Notes: generated by a model not told the origin, from the sequence alone. Shown: positions 1-7,977, counted from the first letter of the stretch. The stretch: 32,477 nucleotides of DNA from an uncultured Collinsella sp. (GCA_958435545.1 CAUBGU010000009.1:1-32477), one strand, 5' to 3'. Translations and numbers: made by a program.

Positions 1-2671
1 AGGTGTAGAACGCCGCCTGACGCTCGCCGGCCGCGCGGAATCCGCAGCCGTACGCGCCGCCCTTAACGCGGATCTCGTTCCACAGATAGTCGTAGGAGAG
101 CGCGTTGGCGGCAACCGCCCAGGCGCCCGTCACGTCGATGCCCAAGCGACGCGGGTCGCACGCGCTTGCCGCAAAACAGATGTCGCTGGGGATGACAAAG
201 GCCTCGTGGCGGTCGCACGGCGTCGGCACCACGAGCGCGTTGCGGCCGGCATCGGCACCATCGCCCGCACCCAGCCCCAGGTCACCCGCGGCATCCCAGT
301 ACGCGTCAAAGTCCTCGTCGCTGCCGGTAAAGCTCGCCATGCAGCCGTCGGCCACAAAGATGCGGCCCGCCAGCTCGGTAAGCTTGGCGCGCAGGCCGTC
401 CAGGCGCTCGTCAAAGTGGTCGAGCAGATCGCGCAGGAACAGATAGAAATCAACGCCCGAAAGCTGCTCGCGCACCACGGCCGAAGGCGAGCTGTAGCTC
501 ATCGCGCGACCGAGCGCCGCCGAGTGGCCGTTGTTGATAAAGCCCTGCTCAAGCCCAATGCGAATCTGCGTGAGCACGTCGCGCATGCGGTCGGCGTCGG
601 CGTCCGCCAAAAGCGTGCTCGACCATACCTCGCGCGGCAGACTCGCCAGTGCATCGATCTTCTCGGACAGGGCGCCGGCGCTCACCAGCAGGTAGGGGCG
701 CACGCCGTCCACGTCGGGCTGCGTCATGACCTCGGTCGTAAAGCTCAAAAAGCCCAGCTTGCCGGCGAGCAGGTTGTCGAGTTCCTCGGCCGAATGCTCG
801 CGCGTGGGCAGCTGCTTGAGCAGGCGGCAGAGCAGCGTCACGTAGGGCAGGTCCTCAAATGCGACGCAGCTCAGGTCGAAATACTGCATGGCGTAGGCCA
901 GACGGTTGGTGGAGATGCCGTGACGCAGGCAGGGGATGGGCGCAGTCGTGTCCACAACGAGCGGCGGCTCGGGGCGCGCCTCGCCAATGTCGGATACACG
1001 CAGGCGCGGCAGCGTGGCCTTGTCCTCGGGCGTGTCCTCGGCCTCCTGCGCGGCACGCAGCACGGCCGTGCGCTCGACCACGTCCGCCAGCTCGGCATCG
1101 GTCATGGCGTCGCGCTTGGCAGCCAGCTCGGCAGCTTCGGCACCCTCCGCACCCTCGGCAGCGTCTACCGGCACCAGCTCAACCAGCGCCATATGGTCGT
1201 TTTCCAGCACCAGCTCGCGCAGCAGGTCCTCAAAGTAGCTGCCGTCCAGCTCGCCGCGCAGCTCCTCGTACACCGGGCCGTACTTGAGTGCTAGCGTCGC
1301 GGCGTCGTCATCGTAGAGCCAAGTGCTCAGCGCGTCGCACGCAATAGCCACGCCGTCGGCGATACCGTAGTCGCGCTGGCGAAGGTCGTATTCGTTGCTG
1401 CTGATGATGGCCTCCAGGCGCTCGCGCGGAACGCCATGCTCGCACAGGTCGTGGCAGGCGTCCTGGAACACGCGACACAGCTCGCGCGCCACGCCGGGCT
1501 GCGCGTTCTGCAGCATGATGAGCTCGTAGGGCTGCAGGCTCTCGGCCGCGGTGTAGCTCACCACGTTGCCGCCCAGGCCGGCGGCCAGAATGGCCTTCTT
1601 AACCGGCGCCTCGTTGGAGCCCAGCAGTGCCTCGAACAGGATATCCGCCGCGATCGTGCGCTTGCGGTCGAGCGCACTGCCCAGCACCAGGCCCAGGCCC
1701 ACCAGGGCGTTCTCGGGCGTGGTGGCCATCTCGACGCGCTTATACTCGCAGGTCACAGGCTCCTGCACGTCCAGCGGATTGGGCGCCAGCGTGGACGGGT
1801 CCTCGTCGGCGGCAACGGCAGCGTCCATGCGGCGGCTCGCGGCGTTCGGCTGCGACAGATAGCGCTCGTCCAAAAAGGCCAGCGCGCGGTCCACGTCCAG
1901 GTCGCCGTAGAGCGTGATGTAAGAGTTGGAAGGATTGTAGTGGCGCGCGTGCGTGTCCAGGAACTGCTCGTAGGTGAGCGCGGGAATCGCGCGCGGGTCG
2001 CCGCCACTCTCGTGCGCATAGGCGGTGTCGGGATAGAGCGCGGCGTTGACGGCATCGTCCAGCACGCTCATGGGGTCGGACAGCGCGCCCTTCATCTCGT
2101 TGAACACCACGCCGTTATAACGCAGCGTGCCCTCGTGCAGGCTCGCGGCGCTGCTGTCGCCGTCGCCCTCCGGCAGGTTCAGTTCGTAGTGCCAGCCCTC
2201 CTGCTCAAAAATGGTGGGCTTGGTATAGATGGCCGGGTTGAACACCGCGTCCAGGTACACGTCCATCAGGTTGTACAGGTCCTGTTCGTTGGTGGTGGCA
2301 ACGGGGTAGATGGTCTTGTCGGGGTAGGTCATGGCGTTGAGGAACGTCTGCATGGAGCTCTTGATCAGGTCCACGAACGGCTCCTTGACGGGAAATTTGG
2401 CCGATCCGCACAGGACCGAGTGCTCAAGAATATGGAACACGCCGGTGGAATCGGCTGGCGGCGTCTTAAAGCCAATGGCAAAGGCCTTGTTTTCGTCGTC
2501 GCACGCCAGGTACAGCAGGCGAGCGCCCGAGGCAGTGTGTCGCAGCACGTAAGCGTCCGAGTCGAGCTCGGGCACGGTCTCGCGGCGCTCGACGGCAAAG
2601 CCGTGGCAGGTAGTGCCGGGCACCAGCAGTGCAGCGGCTGCGGCGCGCGGGTCGGTTGAGGTGGTGGGCAT
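1..2671 (-). CDS. M16C family zinc metallopeptidase (presequence protease/PreP-like), 3' end cut by window
   Basis: This gene encodes a large inverzincin-type oligopeptidase expected to degrade short peptides in a closed chamber formed by four homologous domains. About 890 residues are in the window and the C terminus lies beyond position 1; the family is usually about 970 residues, so roughly 80-90 are missing. The inverted zinc motif HILEH is at residues 80-84. Further family landmarks are EPFVDLIKSS and FLNAMTYPDKT just after it and RVKGGAYGCGF near the window edge. The ATG at 2671 is preceded by AAAGGAG at a 7-nt spacing, which fixes the start. There is no signal peptide, so a cytoplasmic location is likely. 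A TATACT hexamer (minus strand, 2724-2729) lies upstream, but I see no good -35. The long open frames on the opposite strand here are shadows caused by the GC-rich third positions. Confidence 0.93.
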   Translation of the reverse strand, partial: MPTTSTDPRAAAAALLVPGTTCHGFAVERRETVPELDSDAYVLRHTASGARLLYLACDDENKAFAIGFKTPPADSTGVFHILEHSVLCGSAKFPVKEPFVDLIKSSMQTFLNAMTYPDKTIYPVATTNEQDLYNLMDVYLDAVFNPAIYTKPTIFEQEGWHYELNLPEGDGDSSAASLHEGTLRYNGVVFNEMKGALSDPMSVLDDAVNAALYPDTAYAHESGGDPRAIPALTYEQFLDTHARHYNPSNSYITLYGDLDVDRALAFLDERYLSQPNAASRRMDAAVAADEDPSTLAPNPLDVQEPVTCEYKRVEMATTPENALVGLGLVLGSALDRKRTIAADILFEALLGSNEAPVKKAILAAGLGGNVVSYTAAESLQPYELIMLQNAQPGVARELCRVFQDACHDLCEHGVPRERLEAIISSNEYDLRQRDYGIADGVAIACDALSTWLYDDDAATLALKYGPVYEELRGELDGSYFEDLLRELVLENDHMALVELVPVDAAEGAEGAEAAELAAKRDAMTDAELADVVERTAVLRAAQEAEDTPEDKATLPRLRVSDIGEARPEPPLVVDTTAPIPCLRHGISTNRLAYAMQYFDLSCVAFEDLPYVTLLCRLLKQLPTREHSAEELDNLLAGKLGFLSFTTEVMTQPDVDGVRPYLLVSAGALSEKIDALASLPREVWSSTLLADADADRMRDVLTQIRIGLEQGFINNGHSAALGRAMSYSSPSAVVREQLSGVDFYLFLRDLLDHFDERLDGLRAKLTELAGRIFVADGCMASFTGSDEDFDAYWDAAGDLGLGAGDGADAGRNALVVPTPCDRHEAFVIPSDICFAASACDPRRLGIDVTGAWAVAANALSYDYLWNEIRVKGGAYGCGFRAAGERQAAFYT

Positions 2672-2897
2672 ATGCAGTCTCCTTTGACGCCCCAGCGGGG
2701 GCGAATCGAGTCGAATTCTCGAGAGTATACCCATATGGGGCCGCGGCTCTGCGGCGAACTGGAGACGATGTGGGTGGACTAGCCTAGCTAGGTTGATAAC
2801 GAATGCCGCGGGTAGCCGCTGCACCTCACTAAAGTGAAATAACACCCCGTTTACCGAATCATTTAGGAAATATATGGACTCCTAAAAAGTTCTAATA

Positions 2898-2914
2898 CAA
2901 TATAAGTCATCTAT
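2898..2914 (+). promoter_or_regulatory. Candidate promoter/operator of the GntR gene
   Basis: CAATATAAGTCATCTAT resembles the sequence found ahead of EIIA (3759-3776). CAATAT at 2898-2903 could act as a -10, with TGGACT at 2875-2880 as a weak -35 at 17-nt spacing. This is tentative and rests on the shared motif. Confidence 0.3.
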
Positions 2915-2951
2915 CTATAAGCTGCTGATTCCTTGCAAAGGTATGGTTGAT

Positions 2952-3656
2952 ATGGTTGAAGCAAATAGCGTTATCCCCCTGTACAAACAGATTGTTCGTG
3001 CGCTTTCTGATTCGATCGCCAACGGCACGTACCGCCCGGGAGATAAGCTTCCGACCGAGGCGGAGCTCATCGAGCAATTTGGCGTGAGCCGAATAACGGT
3101 TCGCTCCGCAATTAAAGAAATGGAAGATGCTGGGCTTGTTGAGAGGGCCCGCGGCAAGGGCACGTTCGTTTCGTCGGACACACAGATGTATGCCGCGGAC
3201 GACCGTGAGAGCTTTACCCATTCGTGCCAGCTTGCGGGAAAACAGGCGTCTACCAGGGTTCTCGCAATGGGCTGGGACTTCCCAAGCCTGCGAGACGCGA
3301 AGTTCCTGGGCGTAGACGATACCCAAAAGGTATTGCGTAGTCGTCGTCTGCGCCTTGTGGATGACAAGCCCACGATGCTGGAAACCAATAGCTATTCCGC
3401 TGCGCTTTCTTTTTTGGAGCATGAATCCCTCGAGGATTCGCTGATGGCGGTACTCGATCGCCAGGGGATCAAGATGGGCCCCAACACGCGTACGCTCGAG
3501 GTCTGCTATGCGAGCGAGCTCGAGGCGGCATACCTTAACGTGGAGCTGGACTCTCCGCTGCTTCTGTTTGTCGATAGACGTTATGCTCCAAGCGGCGAGC
3601 CGCTTTTCATCTCCCGTCAGGTGTACTGCACCGAGCGACTGAAGTTCTATTTGTAA
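2952..3656 (+). CDS. GntR family transcriptional regulator with UTRA domain
   Basis: This is a one-component regulator of the HutC/UTRA branch of the GntR family, which senses a small molecule, often a sugar phosphate, and controls nearby catabolic genes. The N-terminal winged helix covers about residues 9-75 (PLYKQI, GDKLPTEAEL, FGVSRITVRSAI and RGKGTFV are classic GntR positions). The UTRA effector domain follows at about residues 95-230, ending SRQVYCTERLKFYL. An ATG at 2943 is also in frame, but AAAGG at 2937-2941 sits only one base from it and ten from the ATG at 2952, so I prefer 2952. The gene stands 135 bp upstream of the PTS EIIA gene on the same strand and is the obvious regulator of that operon. 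The effector is probably the imported phosphosugar; that part is inference from context. Confidence 0.92.
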   Translation: MVEANSVIPLYKQIVRALSDSIANGTYRPGDKLPTEAELIEQFGVSRITVRSAIKEMEDAGLVERARGKGTFVSSDTQMYAADDRESFTHSCQLAGKQASTRVLAMGWDFPSLRDAKFLGVDDTQKVLRSRRLRLVDDKPTMLETNSYSAALSFLEHESLEDSLMAVLDRQGIKMGPNTRTLEVCYASELEAAYLNVELDSPLLLFVDRRYAPSGEPLFISRQVYCTERLKFYL

Positions 3657-3663
3657 ATTAGAG

Positions 3664-3719
3664 ATAGATTAGTCTATTTACCGACCAATTGTTACCGTTC
3701 GCGGATTTGGAAAATAGAC
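3664..3719 (+). promoter_or_regulatory. Inverted-repeat operator candidates upstream of EIIA
   Basis: A perfect palindrome ATAGA-TTAG-TCTAT lies at 3664-3677. GTCTATTT at 3672-3679 is repeated in inverse orientation as AAATAGAC at 3712-3719. UTRA-type GntR proteins bind GTnTAnAC-like palindromes, so these GTCTA half-sites between the regulator and the PTS genes are plausible operators. No binding has been shown. Confidence 0.4.
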
Positions 3720-3736
3720 ACACCACGTAGGGCAGA

Positions 3737-3776
3737 TTGCTAATATACTTTGTTATGACAATATAGTACGTCCTAT
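3737..3776 (+). promoter_or_regulatory. Candidate promoter and operator of the PTS EIIA-EIIB transcript
   Basis: TTGCTA (3737-3742) and CAATAT (3759-3764) are 16 nt apart, the same geometry as the promoter before the SIS gene. The palindrome TTGTTATGACAA at 3750-3761 overlaps the -10. The motif CAATATAGTACGTCCTAT (3759-3776) resembles the one before the GntR gene. An extended -10 (TGCTAATAT, 3738-3746) is an alternative. Confidence 0.35.
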
Positions 3777-3791
3777 TGGTATTGGAGAACT

Positions 3792-4211
3792 ATGAATAAG
3801 ATATTGCTAGCGAGTCATGGTTATCTCGCCCAAGGCATGAAAAGCTCTCTGGAGATTCTGATGGGCACCAACGATCGAATCGAGTGCCTGTGCGCCTATG
3901 TCGATGACGACACGAGGGATGTCGCAGCGCTTATCGATGCTTGGATGGAGTCGAAGGATCCGGCCGACACGTGGTTTGTCGTGACTGACATCTTTGGCGG
4001 TTCCGTAAACAACGAATTCATTCAGAGGCAGACCGCCGGATCGTTTACGTTGATCACCGGAATGAACTTGCCGCTGCTGGTGGAAATGGCTACACAGCTG
4101 GACTCCCTGGATGCGGACAAGGCCAAAGCCGCGGTCGAGGGATCACGTTCGTTTATCATGCTTTGTGAGGCGGCGGATATGCTCTCCGATGTCGAAGAAG
4201 AAGAGTTCTAG
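3792..4211 (+). CDS. PTS system mannose-family EIIA component
   Basis: This is a cytoplasmic phosphotransfer subunit that accepts phosphate from HPr and passes it to EIIB of a mannose/fructose/sorbose-family PTS. The 139-residue protein is a free-standing EIIA. The phosphoacceptor is His9 in LLASHGYLAQGM, matching the conserved histidine near the N terminus of this family, and TDIFGGSVNNEF is the conserved substrate-loop segment. The acidic tail ends DVEEEEF. The ATG follows TTGGAG at 6-nt spacing. The EIIB gene starts 62 bp downstream and shares its transcript, which ends at the terminator at 4798-4830. Confidence 0.95.
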   Translation: MNKILLASHGYLAQGMKSSLEILMGTNDRIECLCAYVDDDTRDVAALIDAWMESKDPADTWFVVTDIFGGSVNNEFIQRQTAGSFTLITGMNLPLLVEMATQLDSLDADKAKAAVEGSRSFIMLCEAADMLSDVEEEEF

Positions 4212-4273
4212 CTCAAGCTTCAACGAATAATTCAACCCTGTCATTACCTTTATTACGTGCGGAGATGATTACG

Positions 4274-4747
4274 ATGATTAAGCTTACGAGAGTTGATTAC
4301 CGATTGATTCACGGCCAGGTCGCCATGTCTTGGACACATGCGCTGGACGTCGATTGCATCCTGTGTGCCAGCGACGCCGTGGCAAAAGACGACATGAGAA
4401 AAGCCGCTTTGAGGCTCGCCCGCCCCAGCGGCGTTAAACTCGTCATCAAGGATGTTGACGCTGCTATCGAGGCGCTCAACAGCGGCGTCACTGACAAGTA
4501 TTCGCTGTTTATCATTGTCGAGACGATCGAGGATGCCTATCGCCTTGCTAAGGGTTGCAAAGACATCAAGGAGATCAATTTGGGCGGAACTCGAAAGTCT
4601 CCCGAGACCACGCTTCATCCGACCCCCGCGATCTTTGCGACCGAAACCGATGCCGAGCATATCCAAGAGCTTGTGAACGATGGCGTGGTTATCGAAATCC
4701 GTCAGGTCCCCAATGACTCAAAGGTATTTGCCAAGGACGTTTTCTAG
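4274..4747 (+). CDS. PTS system mannose/fructose/sorbose-family EIIB component
   Basis: This is the cytoplasmic EIIB subunit that receives phosphate from EIIA on a histidine and transfers it to the sugar as it is carried through EIIC/EIID. The motif RVDYRLIHGQV near the N terminus is diagnostic and His13 is the predicted phosphorylation site; NLGGTR and the IEIRQVPND tail also fit the family. The length of 157 residues is normal. An in-frame ATG at 4265 directly abuts the ribosome-binding GGAG (4261-4264), so initiation at 4274 with 9-nt spacing is more likely. The gene is last before an intrinsic terminator, which splits EIIA-EIIB from the SIS-EIIC-EIID half of the locus and may lower expression of the downstream part. 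Confidence 0.94.
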   Translation: MIKLTRVDYRLIHGQVAMSWTHALDVDCILCASDAVAKDDMRKAALRLARPSGVKLVIKDVDAAIEALNSGVTDKYSLFIIVETIEDAYRLAKGCKDIKEINLGGTRKSPETTLHPTPAIFATETDAEHIQELVNDGVVIEIRQVPNDSKVFAKDVF

Positions 4748-4797
4748 CTGGAAACATGCCATTGTCTAGCATTTATTAACTAGGTCCTCCTTTCTTT

Positions 4798-4830
4798 AGC
4801 CCGTCGATCATTTGATCGGCGGGCTTTTTA
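4798..4830 (+). terminator. Intrinsic terminator after EIIB
   Basis: A 12-13 bp stem starting AGCCCGTCGATCA (4798-4810), closed by a very short loop and its complement ending at 4825, runs into TTTTTATT. It separates the EIIA-EIIB transcript from the SIS-EIIC-EIID genes. Confidence 0.88.
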
Positions 4831-4863
4831 TTAAAGAATAATCAAAAAATTCTGAAATAGTTC

Positions 4864-4891
4864 TTGCATAGTTAGTTATATAAAGTATTAT
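4864..4891 (+). promoter_or_regulatory. Promoter of the SIS-EIIC-EIID transcript
   Basis: TTGCAT (4864-4869) and TATTAT (4886-4891) are spaced by 16 nt, in an AT-rich stretch just after the terminator. The downstream TATAACGTCATGG (4889-4901) resembles the motifs near the two other candidate promoters of the locus, and may be where the GntR regulator acts. Confidence 0.5.
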
Positions 4892-4900
4892 AACGTCATG

Positions 4901-4921
4901 GGATGAATGAAGGGTTCATCC
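4901..4921 (+). promoter_or_regulatory. Leader hairpin upstream of the SIS gene
   Basis: GGATGAA (4901-4907) and TTCATCC (4915-4921) form a perfect 7-bp stem with a 7-nt loop, ending 9 nt before the AGGAG ribosome-binding site (4931-4935). It may be a leader-RNA structure or an operator at the transcription start. Confidence 0.45.
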
Positions 4922-4941
4922 AAGTGAGTTAGGAGTAAGGG

Positions 4942-5976
4942 ATGTTCAATTTCGATGAGCCTCGTTACGAGAAGGTTGTGAGCGATGCCCTCGCTCTCCG
5001 TCCTCAGATTGAGGCTGCCGTGGACAAGGTCTGCGAGCAGGGTTATTCCAACATCTTCTTCATCGGCTGCGGCGGCACCTGGGCCCACACGCTCCCGATG
5101 AAGTATTGGGTCGAGACCACCACGGCCGACGTCGACGTCCACTGCGAGATTGCCGCTGAGTTCCTCGCCTGCCCGCCCAAGACCTTCAACAAGGACTCGG
5201 TCTGCGTCTTCTCCACCCGCACCGGCACCACCCCCGAGATCATCGAGGCTGCCAAGTTCTGCCAGGAGCAGGGCGCCCGCACGCTGATGTATGTCTCCAA
5301 CGACAACACCCCGGCCACCGAGTACGCCGATTACAAGTTCTTCAGCTTCGCCGAGGACGACGTCCTGTGCGAGGCCATCTACACCTACCAGATCACGCTG
5401 GTCGCCCGCTTCCTCAAGAACGCCGGCGCCTTCCCCAAGTACGACACCTTCATGGAGGAGTTCGGCAAGATCGCTCCGTACCTCATCAAGGCCAAGGACG
5501 CTCAGGACGAGCGCTGCGCCGCCATGGCCGAGGACTTCAAGGACACCGACTACCACATGGTGATCGGCTCCGGCATGCTCTGGGGTGAGGCCTACGACTA
5601 CGCCATGTGCATTCTCGAGGAGATGCAGTGGATCAAGACCAAGTCCATCCACGCCGCCGAGTTCTTCCATGGCACCATCGAGCTGTGCGAGGAGGGCACG
5701 AGCCTCATCATGCTCTACGGCGAGGACGACACCCGTAAGCTCATGGACCGCGTTGACAACTTCACTCACATGCTCGCCGACGAGAAGGGCGTCCATGTCC
5801 GCGTGAACAAGTTCGACACCGCCGAGGTCGAGCTGCCGTTCAGCGACCCCGAGTTCCGCAAGATCGTCTCCCCGATGGTCACCTACACCATCACCGAGCG
5901 CCTGAGCTGCCATCTCGAGCACGTCCGTAACCACCCGCTCACCACGCGTCGTTACTATCACCAGATGAACTACTAA
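4942..5976 (+). CDS. SIS-domain sugar isomerase/deglycase (FrlB-like)
   Basis: This is a soluble double-SIS protein of the family that contains fructosamine-6-phosphate deglycase (FrlB) and relatives that cleave or isomerise phosphorylated amino sugars. The first SIS domain carries GCGGTW (residues 42-47) and the phosphosugar-binding STRTGTTPE (91-99); the second carries HAAEFFHG (237-244). The C-terminal RRYYHQMNY resembles the FrlB ending. AGGAG at 4931-4935 gives a 6-nt spacing to the ATG. Its position between EIIB and EIIC of a mannose-family PTS suggests that the PTS delivers a 6-phosphorylated Amadori product, such as fructoselysine-6-P or glucoselysine-6-P, for this enzyme to split into glucose-6-P and an amine. 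Family assignment is firm; the substrate is inferred. Codon use is strongly biased to C-ending codons, suggesting high expression. Confidence 0.9.
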   Translation: MFNFDEPRYEKVVSDALALRPQIEAAVDKVCEQGYSNIFFIGCGGTWAHTLPMKYWVETTTADVDVHCEIAAEFLACPPKTFNKDSVCVFSTRTGTTPEIIEAAKFCQEQGARTLMYVSNDNTPATEYADYKFFSFAEDDVLCEAIYTYQITLVARFLKNAGAFPKYDTFMEEFGKIAPYLIKAKDAQDERCAAMAEDFKDTDYHMVIGSGMLWGEAYDYAMCILEEMQWIKTKSIHAAEFFHGTIELCEEGTSLIMLYGEDDTRKLMDRVDNFTHMLADEKGVHVRVNKFDTAEVELPFSDPEFRKIVSPMVTYTITERLSCHLEHVRNHPLTTRRYYHQMNY

Positions 5977-5997
5977 TCCTCTCAAATTGCTGCGGTT

Positions 5998-6036
5998 GTC
6001 TGCAGGCGAGCTGCGCAGAATGCCTCGCCTGCAGAC
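5998..6036 (+). other. Intercistronic hairpin between SIS gene and EIIC
   Basis: A perfect 13-bp stem is formed by GTCTGCAGGCGAG (5998-6010) and its complement at 6024-6036, with a 13-nt loop. No T-run follows, so it is unlikely to be a simple terminator. It lies 21 bp before the EIIC start and could stabilise the upstream mRNA or tune expression of the membrane subunits. Confidence 0.75.
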
Positions 6037-6057
6037 CTGTTTCTGGGGTTGATCGAA

Positions 6058-6831
6058 ATGGTTGTCCAGTATCTTCTAGTTGCACTGGTCGCATTTATTG
6101 CGTCCATGGACGAGCAATTATTTGGCATTACGATGCTTGGTCGTCCGCTGTTTACGAGCCTGTTTGTCGGCTTGATCCTTGGCGATGTCCAGCAGGGCGT
6201 TATCGTCGGCGCTGCTTTGGAGTCCATGTTCATGGGCGCCATCATGGTCGGCGCGGCGGTTCCTCCCGAGGTCTATGCTTCCGGCGTGCTTGGCTGCGCG
6301 TTTGCCGTCATTACGGGTACGGGCACGGCAACTGCCGTCGCACTCGCCCTTCCCGTCTCAGTCTTCCTTCAGGTGTGGCGCAACTTCTGCTACGCCGTTC
6401 CGGGTGCCTTTGCCTGCAAGAAGATCGAGACCGCTCTGGCAAATCGCGATCTTGCCAAGGCGAATCTGTACCATCTGACCATCGTGCCGCTGTCGATTGG
6501 CATTCCGTCTGCACTGCTGGTGTTTTGCTCGCTGTTCTTTGGTGCCGACCTCATCAACAATGCGCTTAACGCTATTCCGCAGTTTGTGATGGACGGCCTC
6601 AACGTTGCGTCCGGCGTCATGGTCTGCATCGGCTTCGCTCTTCTTATTAGGACCATGGGCGACAACAAGCTTCTTCCCTGGCTGTTCCTGGGATTCATTA
6701 TGGTCATCTACCTCAAGATGGACGTTATCGGCGTCGCCGCTGCCGCTATCTGCGTCGCGCTGCTCCTGGCCTTCCGCGAGGGCTCGGCCGGTCCGCAGGC
6801 GGTTGCCGAGGATGAAGAGGAGGACTTCTAA
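6058..6831 (+). CDS. PTS system mannose-family EIIC component
   Basis: This integral membrane subunit forms the sugar channel together with EIID. The 257-residue protein consists of hydrophobic segments in the pattern of this family. MDEQLFGITMLGRPLFTSL and GLILGDVQQGVIVGAALE near the N terminus are the typical EIIC signature, and the C-terminal tail is acidic (EDEEEDF). A TTG at 6049 is in frame, but the ATG at 6058, which follows the weak GGGG at 6045-6048 by 9 nt, is the better start. Its TAA overlaps the ATG of EIID by one base (taATG), so the two subunits are translationally coupled. Confidence 0.93.
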   Translation: MVVQYLLVALVAFIASMDEQLFGITMLGRPLFTSLFVGLILGDVQQGVIVGAALESMFMGAIMVGAAVPPEVYASGVLGCAFAVITGTGTATAVALALPVSVFLQVWRNFCYAVPGAFACKKIETALANRDLAKANLYHLTIVPLSIGIPSALLVFCSLFFGADLINNALNAIPQFVMDGLNVASGVMVCIGFALLIRTMGDNKLLPWLFLGFIMVIYLKMDVIGVAAAAICVALLLAFREGSAGPQAVAEDEEEDF

Positions 6832-7679
6832 TGGCTACCCAGAACACCGATCTCAAAGAGGCCAAGAAGGACGCGATTATGACTCCCGATATGTATCGGA
6901 GCATGTTCCTTCGCCAGTTTACGAGCCAGTGCTCGCAGTCGTACGACAAGATGATGGCAATGGGCTTCATGTACACCATTCAGAAGCCCCTGCGAAAGAT
7001 CTATCCCAACGACGACGATTACTATGCGGCGCTCGATCGCCATACCGAGTTCTTTAACATCACGCCTCATGTGCTTCCGTTTGTAGCCGGCCTTACGGTT
7101 TCGATGGAAGAGCAGGCGGCTGCCGATAAGAACTTCGACACGTCCTCGATTAACGCCATGAAGGTCGGCCTCATGGGACCGCTTTCCGGCATCGGCGATT
7201 CGTTCTACTGGGGTACGTTCCGCGTGGTCGCCGCCGGCATTGGTATTGGCATCGCGTCGACGGGCAACCCGCTCGGCCCCATCGTGTACGCGCTCATCTA
7301 CTCCGTGATTAACTTTGCAACGCGTATCGTCGCCGCCCATCTGGGATACGACCTGGGAACCAAGTTCCTGCAGCAGTCCGAAGAGAACAACCTTATGTCT
7401 CGCATGACGCATGCTGCCGGCGTTCTCGGAATGACCGTCATTGGCGCGATGATTGCGGCACAGGTCTCGCTGTCCACGGCTTTGACCTTTGATGTGGGTG
7501 GTTCGGAGATTGTCCTGCAGGATCTGTTCGATTCGATCTTCCCCGGTCTGCTGCCCTTGCTGGCAACGTTCGCTTGCGTTGCCCTCTATAAAAAGGGCGT
7601 CAAGACCATTTGGATTATTATTGGTATCTTCGCGATCTGCATCATCGGAACAGGTTTGGGAGTGTTTGCGGCGGCGTAA
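6831..7679 (+). CDS. PTS system mannose/fructose/sorbose-family EIID component
   Basis: This is the second membrane subunit of the permease, which works in complex with EIIC. The 282-residue protein has the family hallmarks: MFLRQFTSQCSQSYDKMMAMG near the N terminus, PHVLPFVAGLTVSMEEQ in the middle, VGLMGPLSGIGDSFYWGTFR as the conserved loop, and three hydrophobic segments in the C-terminal third. It begins inside the stop codon of EIIC. A strong terminator 45 bp downstream marks the end of the operon, so all four PTS subunits plus the SIS enzyme form a complete uptake and processing unit. Confidence 0.95.
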   Translation: MATQNTDLKEAKKDAIMTPDMYRSMFLRQFTSQCSQSYDKMMAMGFMYTIQKPLRKIYPNDDDYYAALDRHTEFFNITPHVLPFVAGLTVSMEEQAAADKNFDTSSINAMKVGLMGPLSGIGDSFYWGTFRVVAAGIGIGIASTGNPLGPIVYALIYSVINFATRIVAAHLGYDLGTKFLQQSEENNLMSRMTHAAGVLGMTVIGAMIAAQVSLSTALTFDVGGSEIVLQDLFDSIFPGLLPLLATFACVALYKKGVKTIWIIIGIFAICIIGTGLGVFAAA

Positions 7680-7724
7680 TGTTAACTCCTATGCTCGCGC
7701 GTTGGATAACTAACTGACCGTTTG

Positions 7725-7760
7725 AAAACGGGGTTCGGCGTAAGGCCGGCCCCGTTTTTT
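7725..7760 (+). terminator. Intrinsic terminator of the PTS operon
   Basis: AAAACGGGG (7725-7733) pairs with CCCCGTTTT (7750-7758), with an internal GC-rich loop region, and ends in a T-run (7755-7760). Confidence 0.92.
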
Positions 7761-7812
7761 GTTTGAGGGATTTTCCGACCGTCCAAAAAACCACGCTCGC
7801 CCATCACTCACG

Positions 7813-7886
7813 TATCTCTCATCTCTCATTCGTCACTAATACGAGAGATAACAGAAAGACGAGAGATAATTACGAGAGATAACTGA
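7813..7886 (+). repeat. 74-bp direct repeat, copy 1 (GAGAGAT cluster)
   Basis: This matches 7978-8051 at 66 of 74 positions by eye. It contains three GAGAGAT boxes in direct orientation (7843, 7861 and 7874; steps of 18 and 13 nt) and two ATCTCTC boxes in inverse orientation (7814, 7821). The whole stretch 7761-8109 has no gene. Confidence 0.9.
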
Positions 7887-7902
7887 TCAGCAAAGAGACA
7901 GG

Positions 7903-7931
7903 CAATCATGGTATTGTCTCAATACTGATTG
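7903..7931 (+). other. Hairpin between the two 74-bp repeats
   Basis: CAATCA and GTATTG (7903-7908, 7911-7916) pair with CAATAC and TGATTG (7920-7925, 7926-7931), giving a 12-bp stem with a two-base TG bulge and a 3-nt loop. It lies inside the spacer between the repeats. Confidence 0.75.
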
Positions 7932-7977
7932 TTCTACCAGCAAAAACATGTTTAAATGAAACAAATGGCAGACATCT

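Noticed and set aside
206..2659. Two long plus-strand frames opposite the M16C gene
   Set aside because: They are antisense shadows of a recognised metallopeptidase with an HILEH motif and a well-placed ribosome-binding site.
4888..5985. 365-codon open frame antisense to the SIS gene
   Set aside because: The composition is Val/Leu/Gly-rich without any domain, while the plus strand encodes a clear SIS protein. It is a GC-skew shadow.
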